Positions 51,601 through 64,000 of a stretch of DNA of 64,000 nucleotides are shown here, in pieces. Made by a program: the position numbers and the translations under genes. Where the stretch lies: positions 1 to 64,000 of the forward strand of contig JAWQEG010000506.1 in the NCBI GenBank assembly GCA_033782935.1, given 5' to 3'. Origin of the DNA: Petrolisthes cinctipes. Its lineage: Eukaryota; Arthropoda; Malacostraca; Decapoda; Porcellanidae. A model generated the notes under the pieces. It worked only from the letters and a program-made list of their open reading frames with translations. It ran no database searches and had not been told where the DNA came from. Each line of letters starts with the position of its first letter. The stretch's first letter is position 1.

Positions 51601-52382
51601 ATCGACTTTTTGTACCTAAAATATCAATTTTGAGCATGTTTTGGGTCTGTATCTTGAAAACTTTCTAGCAAGGAGTAGGCATGTACAGATTGCTTCTGGG
51701 ACCCAAAAATATCGAATTTTCGGGTGTTTTGAGAATGAATTTGAGATATAAACTGGTACAGAAGAGGCATGCACATATCGACTCTGGACACCTAAAATAT
51801 CGATTTTTAGCATGTTTTGAGCCGATATTTTGAAAATACTCTAACACGGACTAGGCATGTACAGATCGCTTCTGGGACCCAAAAATATCGAATTTTTGGC
51901 TGTTTTGAGCCTGAATTTGAGATTTAAACGGATACAGAAGATGCATGCACATATCGACTTTGGACACCCAAAATATCGATTTTGAGCAAGTTTGGGCCTG
52001 TATTCTGAAAATATTCTAGCAATGAGTACGCATGTACAGATCGCTTCTGGGACCCAAAAAAATAGAATTTTCGGGTGTTTTGAGCCTGAATTTGGGATAT
52101 AAACGGGTACAGAAGATGCATACACATATTGACTTTGGGCACCTAAAATATCGATTTGCATTATGTTTTGGGCCTGTATTTTGAAAATACTCTAACACGG
52201 AGTAGACATGTACAGATCGCTTCTGGGACCCAAAAATATCGAATTTTCGGGTGTTTTGAGCCTGAATTTAAGATATAAACGGGTACAGAATATGCATGCA
52301 CATATCGACTTTGGACACCTAAAATATCGATTTTTAGCATGTTTTGAGCCTATATTTTGAAAACATTCTAGCTCTGAATAGC
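48687..52382 (+). repeat. 3,696-bp block (21 monomers), copy 1
   Basis: Matches the next 3,696 bp almost perfectly. The differences I saw are few, for example TATCGTTTTTGAGC at 49,862 against TATCGATTTTGAGC at 53,558, and CGATTTTTAGC at 50,041 against CGATTTTCAGC at 53,737. The unit is exactly 21 times 176. Confidence 0.92.
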
Positions 52383-52388
52383 TCTGAA
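52369..52388 (+). repeat. Patched duplication junction: TAGCTCTGAA twice
   Basis: At the join between the two 3,696-bp copies TAGCTCTGAA appears twice in a row, where the related monomer at 56,065 reads TAGCTCTGAATAGGCATG. The monomer length is unchanged: seven bases (GCATGTA) are replaced by CTCTGAA. It looks like a local template slip at the join, or an assembly error. Confidence 0.85.
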
Positions 52389-55300
52389 CAGATCGCTTCT
52401 GGCACCCAAAAATATCGAATTTTCGGATGTTTTTAACCTGAATTTGAGATATAAACGGGTACAGAAGATGAATGCACATATCGACTTTGGGCACCCAAAA
52501 TATCGATTTTGAGCATGTTTTGGGCCTGTATTTTAAAAAATACTCTAACACGGAGTAGGCATGTACAGATCGCTTCTGAAACCCAAAAATATCGAATTTT
52601 CGGGTGTTTTGAGCCTGAATATGAGATATAAACGGGTACAGAAGATGCATGCACATAACGAATTTGGACACCTAAAATATCGATTTTTAGCATGTTTTGA
52701 GCCTATATTTTGAAAACATTCTAGCACTGAGTAGGCATGTACAGATCGCTTCTGAGACCCAAAAATATTTAATTTTCTGGTGTTTTGAGCCTGAATTTGA
52801 AACATAAACGAGTACTGAAGATGCATGAACATATCGACTTTGGGCTCCTAAAATATTGATTTTTAGCATGTCATAGGCCTGTAGTTTTAAAATATTCAAG
52901 CACTAAGTAGGCATGTACAGATCGCTTCTGGGACCCAAAAATATCGAATTTTCGGAAGTTTTGCGCCTGAATTTGAGATATAAACGGGTACAGAAGATGA
53001 ATGCACATATCGACTCTGGACACCTAAAATATCGATTTTTAGCATGTTTTGAGCCTGTAATTTGAAAATACTCTAACACGGAGTAGGCATGTACAGATCG
53101 CTTCTGGGACCCAAAAATATCGACTTTTCGGAAGTCCTGATCCTGAATTTGAGATATAAACGGGTACTGAAGATGAATGCACATATCGACTTTGGTCTCC
53201 TAAAATATTGATTTTTAGCATGTTTTAGGCTTGTACTTTTAAAATATTCTACCACTAAGTAGACATGTACAGATCGCTTCTGGGACCCAAAAATATCGAA
53301 TTTTCGGAAGTTTTGAGCCTGAATTTGAGATATAAACGGGTACAGAAGATGAATGCACATATCGACTTTGGACACCTAAAATATCGATTTTTAGCATGTT
53401 TTAAGCCTATATTTTAATAACATTCTAGCACTGAGTAGGCATGTAACGATCGCTTCTGGGACCCAAAAATATTTAATTTTCTGGTGTTTTGAGCCTGAAT
53501 TTGAAATATAAACGGGTACTGAAGATGAATGCTCATATCTACTTTTTGTACCTAAAATATCGATTTTGAGCATGTTTTGGGTCTGTATCTTGAAAACTTT
53601 CTAGCAAGGAGTAAGCATATACAGATCGCTTCAGGGACCCAAAAATATCGAATTTTTGAGTGTTTTGAGCCTGAATTTAGGATATAAACGGGTACAGAAG
53701 ATGCATGCACATATCGACTCTGGACACCTAAAATATCGATTTTCAGCATGTTTTGAGCTTGTAATTTGAAAATACTCTAACACAGACTAGGCATGTACAG
53801 ATCGCTTCTGGGACCCAAAAATATCGAATTTTCGGCTGTTTTGAGTCTGAATTTGAGATTTAAACGGATACAGAAGATGCATACACATATCGACTGTAGG
53901 CACCTAAAATATTGATTTTTTGCATGTTTTAGGCCTGTACTTTTAAAATTTTCTAGCACTGAGTAGGCATGTACAGATCGCTTCTGGCACCCAAAAATAT
54001 CGAATTTTCGGATGTTTTTAACCTGAATTTGAGATATAAACGGGTACAGAAGATGAATGCACATATCGACTTTGGGCACCCAAAATATCGATTTTGAGCA
54101 TGTTTTGGGCGTGTATTTTGAAAATACTATAACACGGAGTAGGCATGTACAGATCGCTTCTGGAACCCAAAAATATCGAATTTTCGGGTGTTTTGAGCCT
54201 GAATATGAGATATAAACGGGTACAGAAGATGCATAAACATATCGACTTTGGACACCTAAAATATTGATTTTTAGCATGTTTTGAGCCTATATTTTGAAAA
54301 CATTCTAGCACTGAGTAGGCATGTACAGATCGCTTCTGAGACCCAAAAATATTTAATTTTCTGGTGTTTTGAGCCTGAATTTGAGATTTAAACGGATACA
54401 GAAGATGCATGCACATATCGACTTTGGACACCTAAAATATCGATTTTTAGCATGTTTTTATCCTATATTTTGAAAAAATTCTAGCACTGAGTAGGTATGT
54501 ACAGATCGCTTCTGAGACCCAAAAATATTTAATTTTCTGGTGTTTTGAGCCGGAATTTGAAATATAAACGAGTACTGAAGATGCATGAACATATCGACTT
54601 TGGGCTCCTAAAATATTGATTTTTAGCATGTCTTAGGCCTGTACTTTTAAAATATTCTAGCACTAAGTAGGCATGTACAGATCGCTTCTGGGACCCAAAA
54701 ATATCTAATTTTCGAAAGTTTTGCGCCTGAATTTGAGATATAAACGGGTACAGAAGATGAATGCACATATCGACTCTGGATACCTAAAATATCGATTTTT
54801 AGCATGTTTTGAGCCTGTAATTTGAAAATACTCTAACACGGAGTAGGCATGTACAGATCGCTTCTGGGACCCAAAAATATCGACTTTTCGGAAGTTCTGA
54901 TTCTGAATTTGAGATATAAACGGGTACTGAAGATGCATGCACATATCGACTTTGGTCTCCTAAAATATTGATTTTTAGCATGTTTTAGGCCTGTACTTTT
55001 AAAATATTCTAGCACTAAGTAGACATGTACAGATCGCTTCTGGCACCCAAAAATATCGAATTTTCGGAAGTTTTGAGCCTGAATTTGAGATATAAACGGG
55101 TACAGAAGATGAATGCACATATCGACTTTGGACACCTAAAATATCGATTTTGAGCATGTTTTAAGCCTATATTTTAATAACATTCTAGCACTGAGTAGGC
55201 ATGTAACGATCGCTTCTGGGATCCAAAAATATTGAATTTTCTGGTGTTTTGAGCCTGAATTTGAAATATAAACGGGTACTGAAGATGAATGCACATATCG

Positions 55301-56078
55301 ACTTTTTGTACCTAAAATATCAATTTTGAGCATGTTTTGGGTCTGTATCTTGAAAACTTTCTAGCAAGGAGTAGGCATGTACAGATTGCTTCTGGGACCC
55401 AAAAATATCGAATTTTCGGGTGTTTTGAGAATGAATTTGAGATATAAACTGGTACAGAAGAGGCATGCACATATCGACTCTGGACACCTAAAATATCGAT
55501 TTTTAGCATGTTTTGAGCCGATATTTTGAAAATACTCTAACACGGACTAGGCATGTACAGATCGCTTCTGGGACCCAAAAATATCGAATTTTTGGCTGTT
55601 TTGAGCCTGAATTTGAGATTTAAACGGATACAGAAGATGCATGCACATATCGACTTTGGACACCCAAAATATCGATTTTGAGCAAGTTTGGGCCTGTATT
55701 CTGAAAATATTCTAGCAATGAGTACGCATGTACAGATCGCTTCTGGGACCCAAAAAAATAGAATTTTCGGGTGTTTTGAGCCTGAATTTGGGATATAAAC
55801 GGGTACAGAAGATGCATACACATATTGACTTTGGGCACCTAAAATATCGATTTGCATTATGTTTTGGGCCTGTATTTTGAAAATACTCTAACACGGAGTA
55901 GACATGTACAGATCGCTTCTGGGACCCAAAAATATCGAATTTTCGGGTGTTTTGAGCCTGAATTTAAGATATAAACGGGTACAGAATATGCATGCACATA
56001 TCGACTTTGGACACCTAAAATATCGATTTTTAGCATGTTTTGAGCCTATATTTTGAAAACATTCTAGCTCTGAATAGG
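52383..56078 (+). repeat. 3,696-bp block (21 monomers), copy 2
   Basis: Second copy of 48,687-52,382. After about 56,078 the two arrangements part: copy 2 continues into AAATATTAAATTTTGGGG. Confidence 0.92.
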
Positions 56079-57446
56079 CATGTACAGATCGCTTCTGGGA
56101 CCCAAAAATATTAAATTTTGGGGTGTTTTGAGCCTGAATTTGAAATATAAACGGGTACTAAAGATGCATGCACATATCGACTTTTTGCATCTAAAATATC
56201 GATATTGAGCATGTTTTGGGCGTGTATTTTGAAAATACTCTAACACGGAGTAGGCATGTACAGATCGCTTCTGGGACCCAAAAATATTTAATTTTTGGCT
56301 GTTTTGAGCCTGAATTTGAGATTTAAACGGATACAAGAGATGCATGCACATATCGACTTTGGACACCCAAAATATCGATTTTGAGCATGTTTTGGGCCTG
56401 TAATTTGAAAATACTCTAACACGGAGTAGGCATGTACAGATCGCTTCTGGGACCCAAAAATATCGACTTTTCGGAAGTTCTGATCCTGAATTTGAGATAT
56501 AAACGAGTACTGAAGATGCATGCACATATCGACTTTTTGTACCTAAAATATCAATTTTGAGCATGTTTTGGGTCTGTATCTTGAGAACTTTCTAGCAAGG
56601 AGTAGGCATGTACAGATTGCTTCTGGGACCCAAAAATATCGAATTTTCGGGTGTTTTGAGAATGAATTTGAGATATAAACGGGTACAGAAGAGGCATGCA
56701 CATATCGACTCTGGACACCTAAAATATCGATTTTTAGCATGTTTTGAGCCGATATTTTGAAAATACTCTAACACGGACTAGGCATGTACAGATCGCTTCT
56801 GGGACCCAAAAATATCGAATTTTTGGCTGTTTTGAGCCTGAATTTGAGATTTAAACGGATACAGAAGATGCATGCACATATCGACTTTGGACACCCAAAA
56901 TATCGATTTTGAGCAAGTTTGGGCCTGTATTCTGAAAATATTCTAGCAATGAGTACGCATGTACAGATCGCTTCTGGGACCCAAAAAAATTGAATTTTCG
57001 GGTGTTTTGAGCCTGAATTTGGGATATAAACGGGTACAGAAGATGCATACACATATTGACTTTGGGCACCTAAAATATCGATTTGCATTATGTTTTGGGC
57101 CTGTATTTTGAAAATACTCTAACACGGAGTAGACATGTACAGATCGCTTCTGGGACCCAAAAATATCGAATTTTCGGGTGTTTTGAGCCTGAATTTAAGA
57201 TATAAACGGGTACAGAATATGCATGCACATATCGACTTTGGACACCTAAAATATCGATTTTTAGCATGTTTTGAGCCTATATTTTGAAAACATTCTAGCA
57301 ATGAGTAGGCATGTACAGATCGCTTCTGGGACCCAAAAATATTAAATTTTGTGGTGTTTTGAGCCTGAATTTGAAATATAAACGGGTACTAAAGATGCAT
57401 GCACTTATCGACTTTTTGCATCTAAAATATCGATTTTGAGCATGTT
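55291..57446 (+). repeat. Duplication at 1,231-bp spacing (7 monomers - 1 bp)
   Basis: About 55,291-56,215 recurs at 56,522-57,446. Shared variants are AAAATATCAATTTTGAGC, GAGGCATGCACATATCGAC, GAGCCGATATTTTG and CCCAAAAAAAT(A/T)GAATTTTC. Confidence 0.8.
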
Positions 57447-60164
57447 TTGGGTCTGTATCTTGAAAACATTCTAGCAAGGAGTAGGCATGTACAAATCCCT
57501 TCTGGGACCCAAAAATATATTTAATTTTCGGGTGTTTTGAGAATGAATTTGAAATATAAACGTGTACAGAAGATACATGCACATATCGACTTTGGGCAAC
57601 CAAAATATCAATTTTGAGCATGTTTTGGGCGTGTATTTTGAAAATACTCTAACACGGAGTAGGCATGTACAGATCGCTTCTGGGACCCAAAAATATTTAA
57701 TTTTTGGCTGTTTTGAGCCTGAATTTGAGATTTAAACGGATACAGAAGATGCATGCACATATCGACTTTAGACACCCAAAATATCGATTTTGAACATGTT
57801 TTGGGCCTATATTCCGAAAAAATTCTAGCACTGAGTACGCATGTACAGATCGCTTCTCGGACCAAAAAATATCGAATTTTCGGGTCTTTTGAGAATGAAT
57901 TTGAAATATAAACGGGTACTGAAGATGCATACACATATCGACTTTTTGCTCCTAAAATATCGATTTTGAGCATGTTTTGGGTCTGTATCTTAAAAAAATT
58001 CTAGCAAGGAGTAGGCATGTAAAGATCGTTTCTGGGATTTAAAAATATCGAATTTTCAGGTGTTTTGAGAATGAATTTGAGATATAAAAGGGTACAGAAG
58101 ATGCATACACATATTGACTCTGGACACCTAAAATATCGATTTTTAGCATGTTTTGAGCCTGTAATTTGAAAATACTCTAACACGGAGTAGGCATGTACAG
58201 ATCGCTTCTGGGACCCAAAAATATCGACTTTTCGGAAGTTCTGATCCTGAATTTGAGATATAAACGAGTACTGAAGATGCATGCACATATCGACTTTGGG
58301 CACCTAAAATATTGATTTTTAGCATGTTTTAGGCCTGTATTTTTAAAAATATTCTATCACTAAGTAGGCATGTACAGATCGCTTCTGGGACCCAAAAATA
58401 TTGAATTTTCTGGTGTTTTGAGCCTGAATTTGAAATATAAACGGGTACTGAAGATGAATGCACATATCGACTTTTTGTACCTAAAATATCGATTTTAAGC
58501 ATGTTTTGGGTCTGTATCTTGAAAACTTTCTAGCAAGGAGTAGGCATGTACAGATTGCTTATGGGACCCCAAAATATCGAATTTTCGGGTGTTTTGAGCC
58601 TGAATTTGAAATATAAACGAGTACTGAAGATGCATGCACATATCGACTTTTTCCACCTAAAATATCGATTTTCTTTATATTTTGGGCCTGTATTTTGAAA
58701 ATATTCAACACTGAGTAAGCATATACAGATCGCTTCAGGGACCCAAAAATATCGAATTTTTGGGTGTTTTGAGCCTGAATTTAGGATATAAACGGGTACA
58801 GAAGATGCATGCACATATCGACTCTGGACACCTAAAATATCGATTTTTATCATGTTTTGAGCTTGTAATTTGAAAATACTCTAACACAGACTAGGCATGT
58901 ACAGATCGCTTCTGGGACCCAAAAATATCGAATTTTCGGCTGTTTTGAGTCTGAATTTGAGATTTAAACGGATACAGAAGATGCATACACATATCGACTG
59001 TAGGCACCTAAAATATTGATTTTTTGCATGTTTTAGGCCTGTACTTTTAAAATATTCTAGCACTAAGTAGGCATGTACAGATCGCTTCTGGCACCCAAAA
59101 ATATCGAATTTTCGGATGTTTTTAACCTGAATTTGAGATATAAACGGGTACAGAAGATGAATGCACATATCGACTTTGGGCACCCAAAATATCGATTTTG
59201 AGCATGTTTTGGGCGTGTATTTTGAAAATACTCTAACACGGAGTAGGCATGTACAGATCGCTTCTGGAACCCAAAAATATCGAATTTTCGGGTGTTTTGA
59301 GCCTAAATATGAGATATAAACGGGTACAGGATGCATGCACATATCGACTTTGGACACTTAAAATATCGATTTTTAGCATGTTTTGAGCCTATATTTTGAA
59401 AACATTCTAGCACTGAGTAGGCATGTACAGATCGCTTCTGGGACCCAAAAATATTAAATTTTGGGGTGTTTTGAGCCTGAATTTGAAATATAAACGGGTA
59501 CTAAAGATGCATGCACTTATCGACTTTTTGCATCTAAAATATCGATTTTGAGCATGTTTTGGGTCTGTATCTTGAAAACATTCTAGCAAGAAGTAGGCAT
59601 GTACAAATCGCTTCTGGTACCCAAAAATATATTGAATTTTCGGGTGTTTTGAGAATGAATTTGAGATATAAACGTGTACAGAAGATACATGCACATATCG
59701 ACTTTGGGCAACCAAAATATCAATTTTGAGCATGTTTTGGGCGTGTATTTTGAAAATACTCTAACACGGAGTAGGCATGTACAGATCGCTTCTGGGACCC
59801 AAAAATATTTAATTTTTGGCTGTTTTAAGCCTGAATTTGAGATTTAAACGGATACAGAAGATGCATGCACATATCGACTTTGGACACCCAAAATATCGAT
59901 TTTGAGCATGTTTTGGGCCTATATTCCGAAAAACTTCTAGCACTGAGTACGCATGTACAGATCGCTTCTCGGACCAAAAAATATCGAATTTTCGGGTCTT
60001 TTGAGAATGAATTTGAAATATAAACGGGTACTGAAGATGCATACACATATCGACTTTTTGCTCCTAAAATATCGATTTTGAGCATGTTTTGGGTCTGTAT
60101 CTTAAAAAAATTCTAGCAAGGAGTAGGCATGTAAAGATCGTTTCTGGGATTTAAAAATATCGAA
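57236..60164 (+). repeat. Duplication at 2,112-bp spacing (12 monomers)
   Basis: About 57,236-58,052 recurs at 59,348-60,164. Both copies share CACTTATCGACTTTTTGCATC, CCTATATTCCGAAAAA and CTTCTCGGACCAAAAAATATC. Confidence 0.8.
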
Positions 60165-60856
60165 TTTTCAGGTTTTTTGAGCCTGAATTTGAGATATAAA
60201 AGGGTACAGAAGATTCTTGCACATATCGACTCTGGACACCTAAAATATCGATTTTTAGCATGTTTTGAGCCTGTACTTTTAAAATATTCTAGCACTAAGT
60301 AGGCATGTACAGATCGCTTCTGGGACCCAAAAATATCGAATTTTCGGAAGTTTTGAGCCTGAATTTGAGATATAAACGGGTACAGAAGATGAATGCACAT
60401 ATCGACTTTGGACACCTAAAATATCGATTTTTAGCATGATTTAAACCTATATTTTAAAAACATTCTAGCACTGAGTAGGCATGTAACGATCGCTTCTGGG
60501 ACCCAAAAATATTTAATTTTCTGGTGTTTTGAGCCTGAATTTGAAATATAAACGGGTACTGAAGATGAATGCACATATCGACTTTTTGTACCTAAAATAT
60601 CGATTTTAAGCATATTTTGGGTCTGTATCTTGAAAACTTTCTAGCAAGAAGTAGGCATGTACAGATTGCTTCTGGGACCCAAAAATATCGAATTTTCGGG
60701 TCTTTTGAGAATGAATTTGAGATATAAACGGGTACTGAAGATGCATGCATATATCGACTTTGGGCACCCAAAATATCGATTTTGAGCATGGTTTGGGCGT
60801 GTATTTTGAAAATACTCTAACACGGAGTAGGCATGTACAGATCGCTTCTGGAACCC

Positions 60857-63093
60857 AAAAATATCGAATTTTCGGGTGTTTTGAGCCTGAATATGAGATA
60901 TAAACGGGTACAAAAGATGCATAAACATATCGACTTTGGACACCTAAAATATCGATTTTTAGCATGTTTTTATCCTATATTTTGAAAACATTTTAGCACT
61001 GAGTAGGAATGTACAGATCGCTTCTGGGACCCAAAAATATTTAATTTTCTGGTGTTTTGAGCCTGAATTTGAGATTTAAACGGATACAGAAGATTCATGC
61101 ACATATCGACTTTGGACACCCAAAATATCGATTTTGTGCATGTTTTGGGCCTGTATTCTGAAAAACTTCTAGCACTGAGTACGCATGTACAGATCGCTTC
61201 TCGGACCCAAAAATATCGAATTTTCGGGTCTTTTGAGAATGAATTTGAAATATAAACTGCTACTGAAGATGCATACACATATCGACTTTTTGCTCCTAAA
61301 ATATCGATTTTGAGCATGTTTTGGGTCTGTATCTTAAAAAATTTCTAGCAAGGAGTAGGCATGTAAAGATCGTTTCTGGGATTAAAAAAAATCGAATTTT
61401 CGTGTGTTTTGAGAATGAATTTGAGATATAAACGGGTACAGAAGATTCTTGCACATATCGACTCTGGACACCTAAAATATCGATTTTTAGCATGTTTTGA
61501 GCCTGTAATTTGAGAATACTCTAACACGGAGTAGGCATGTACAGATCGATTCTGGGACCCAAAAATATCGACTTTTCGGAAGTTCTGATCCTGAATTTGA
61601 GATATAAACGAGTACTGAAGATGCATGCACATATCGACTTTGGGCTCCTAAAATATTGATTTTTAGCATGTTTTAGGCCTGTACTTTTAAAATATTCTAG
61701 CACTAAGTAGGCATGTACAGATCGCTTCTGGAACCCAAAAATATCGAATTTTCGGAAGTTTTGAGCCTGAATTTGAGATATAAACGGGTACAGAAGATGA
61801 ATGCACATATCGACTTTGGACACCTAAAATGTCGATTTTTAGCATGTTTTAAGCCTATATTTTAAAAACATTCTAGAACTGAGTAGGCATGTAACGATCG
61901 CTTCTGGGACCCAAAAATATCGAATTTTCGGGTGTTTTGAGAATGAATTTGAGATATAAACGGGTACTGAAGATGCATGCACATATCGACTTTGGGCACC
62001 CAAAATATCGATTTTGAGCATGTTTTGGGTCTGTATCTTGAAAATACTCTAACACGGAGTAGGCATGTACAGATCGCTTCTGGAACCCAAAAATATCGAA
62101 TTTTCGGGTGTTTTGAGCCTGAATATGAGATATAAACGGGTACAAAAGATGCATGCACATATCGACTTTGGACACCTAAAATATCGATTTTTAGCATGTT
62201 TTTATCCTATATTTTGAAAACATTCTAGCACTGAGTAGGCATGTACAGATCGCTTCTGAGACCCAAAAATGTTTAATTTTCTGGTGTTTTGAGCCTGAAT
62301 TTGAAATATAAACGAGTACTGAAGATGCATGCACATATCGACTTTGGGCTCCTAAAATATTGATATTTAGCATGTCTTAGGCCTGTACTTTTAAAATATT
62401 CTAGCACTGAGTAGGCATGTACAGATCTCTTCTGGGACCCAAAAATATCGAATTTTCGGGTGTTTTGAGCCTGAATATGAGATATAAACGGGTACAAAAG
62501 ATGTATAAACATATCGACTTTGGACACCTAAAATATCGATTTTTAGCATGTTTTTATCCTATATTTTGAAAACATTTTAGCACTGAGTAGGCATGTACAG
62601 ATCGCTTCTGGGACCCAAAAATATTTAATTTTCTGGTGTTTTGAGCCTGAATTTGAGATTTAAACGGATACAGAAGATTCATGCACATATCGACTTTGGA
62701 CACCCAAAATATCGATTTTGTGCATGTTTTGGGCCTGTATTCTGAAAAACTTCTAGCACTGAGTACGCATGTACAGATCGCTTCTCGGAACCAAAAATAT
62801 CGAATTTTCGGGTCTTTTGAGAATGAATTTGAAATAAAAACTGGTACTGAAGATGCATACACATATCGACTTTTTGCTCCTAAAATATCGATTTTGAGCA
62901 TGTTTTGGGTCTGTATCTTAAAAAATTTCTAGCAAGGAGTAGGCATGTAAAGATTGTTTCTGGGATTAAAAAATATCGAATTTTCGTGTGTTTTGAGAAT
63001 GAATTTGAGATATAAACGGGTACAGAAGATTCTTGCACATATCGACTCTGGACACCTAAAATATCGATTTTTAGCATGTTTTGAGCCTGTACT
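60857..63093 (+). repeat. Duplication at 1,584-bp spacing (9 monomers)
   Basis: About 60,857-61,509 recurs at 62,441-63,093. Both share GGGTACAAAAGATG, TTTTTATCCTATATTTTG, GATTTTGTGCATGTTTTG and CTGAAAAACTTCTAGC. Confidence 0.8.
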
Positions 63094-63476
63094 TTTAAAA
63101 TATTCTAGCACTAAGTAGGCATGTACAGATCGCTTCTGGGACCCAAAAATATCGAATTTTCGGAAGTTTTGCGCCTGAATTTGAGATATAAACGGGTACA
63201 GAAGATGAATGCACATATCGACTTTGGACACCTAAAATATCGATTTTGAGCATGTTTTGGGCCTGTACTGTTAAAATATTCTAGCACTGAGTAGGCATGT
63301 ACAGATCGCTTCTGGGACCCAAAAATATCGAATTTTCGGAAGTTTTGAGCCTGAATTTGAGATTTAAACGGATACAGAAGATGCATACACATATCGACTG
63401 TAGGCACCTAAAATATTGATTTTTTGCATGTTTTAGGCCTGTACTTTTAAAATATTCTAGCACTAAGTAGGCATGT

Positions 63477-64000
63477 ACAGATCGCTTCTGGCACCCAAAA
63501 ATATCGAATTTTCGGATGTTTTTAACCTGAATTTGAGATATAAACGGGTACAGAAGATGAATGCACATATCGACTTTGGGCACCCAAAATATCGATTTTG
63601 AGCATGTTTTGGGCCTGTATTTTAAAAAATACTCTAACACGGAGTAGGCATGTACAGATCGCTTCTGAAACCCAAAAATATCGAATTTTCGGGTGTTTTG
63701 AGCCTGAATATGAGATATAAACGGGTACAGAAGATGCATGCACATAACGAATTTGGACACCTAAAATATCGATTTTTAGCATGTTTTGAGCCCATATTTT
63801 GAAAACATTCTAGCACTGAGTAGGCATGTACAGATCGCTTCTGAGACCCAAAAATATTTAATTTTCTGGTGTTTTGAGCCTGAATTTGAAACATAAACGA
63901 GTACTGAAGATGCATGAACATATCGACTTTGGGCTCCTAAAATATTGATTTTTAGCATGTCATAGGCCTGTAGTTTTAAAATATTCAAGCACTAAGTAGG
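63477..64000 (+). repeat. Start of a third copy of the 3,696-bp block, cut by the window edge
   Basis: Matches 52,388 onward at a spacing of 11,089 bp, and 48,692 onward at 14,785 bp, including CTTCTGGCACCC, GGATGTTTTTAACCTG, GCACATAACGAATTTGG and CATGTCATAGGCC. The only difference I noticed is C for T at 63,793. 11,089 is 63 monomers plus 1 bp, that is three times the 21-monomer unit. Confidence 0.85.

Larger units (their letters stand above)
4403..64000 (+). repeat. Tandem satellite array, 176-bp monomer, about 338 copies
   Basis: The block GCATGCACATATCGACTTT starts at 4,404 and recurs exactly every 176 bp (4,580, 4,756, and 4,932 with one mismatch) and so on to the window edge, always in the same orientation. 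Setting monomer position 1 at that G, diagnostic blocks are: ATATCGATTTT at 31-41, GCATGTTTTG at 44-53, GGAGTAGGCATGTACAGATC at 82-101, CTTCTGGGACCCAAAAATAT at 103-122, GTGTTTTGAGCCTGAAT at 134-150, and GATATAAACGGGTACAGAAG at 155-174. The length is close to a nucleosome repeat, as in many centromeric satellites, but no centromere function can be read from sequence. Monomers diverge mainly at fixed sites (for example CACGGAGTAGG / CACTGAGTAGG / CAAGGAGTAGG). The array continues beyond the right edge. Open frames inside it are not genes. Confidence 0.98.

Noticed and set aside
4403..64000. CRISPR-like array (regular repeats)
   Set aside because: There are no distinct spacers: the whole 176-bp period is conserved, and the context is eukaryotic simple-sequence DNA.
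4403..64000. CENP-B box in the monomer
   Set aside because: TTCG and CGGG words occur, but not in the spaced TTCG....A..CGGG arrangement required.

Overview
This window is eukaryotic, repeat-dominated DNA in which I find no protein-coding or RNA gene I can support. About 93% of it (4,403 to the right edge) is one head-to-tail satellite array with a 176-bp monomer. The first 4.4 kb is flanking DNA rich in microsatellites and foldback repeats. Abundant (CT)n, (CA)n, (TATC)n and (GAA)n tracts, long tandem satellite DNA and a short hairpin transposon with mariner-like ends point to a metazoan. The mixture would fit a decapod crustacean, but that is a low-confidence guess from overall character, not from any gene.

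Left flank (1-4,402). A 55-bp-arm inverted repeat lies at 228-390. A second, larger inverted repeat has arms at 512-772 and at 1,665-1,784 plus 2,119-2,222, with 334 extra bases in the right arm. Between those arms sit three tandem copies of a 93-bp unit (1,055-1,333). From 2,219 to 4,394 the DNA is almost all simple sequence: TATC, an 87-bp TC run, CT/CA, a CA-rich variable-unit minisatellite, a purine (GAA-type) tract, then TC/TATC again. The satellite starts abruptly just after this, at 4,403.

Satellite (4,403-64,000). About 338 monomers, all in one orientation. Each monomer is itself an old duplication: two diverged 88-bp halves align base for base over several conserved blocks. Two rare 88-bp units (6,337 and 14,173) appear to be products of recombination between the two halves. 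On top of this lies a patchwork of near-identical segmental tandem duplications with units of 352, 878, 1,231, 1,408, 1,584, 2,112, 2,465, about 2,631, 2,643 and 3,696 bp, all close to whole multiples of 176, plus one long-range duplication at 9,901 bp spacing. Private small indels (14-bp deletion, 3-bp TAG gain, 99-bp deletion) trace how blocks were copied. Variant half-units differ between the left part (to about 20.5 kb) and the right part (from about 21-24 kb), so the array is zoned.

One clear mobile element interrupts the array: a 161-bp near-perfect foldback with CAGTCGGCGGC ends, inserted at a TA dinucleotide (43,257-43,417). The many open frames of 60-236 codons in the array are by-products of a repeat that has few stops in several frames; 176 is not a multiple of 3, so the frame changes every monomer.
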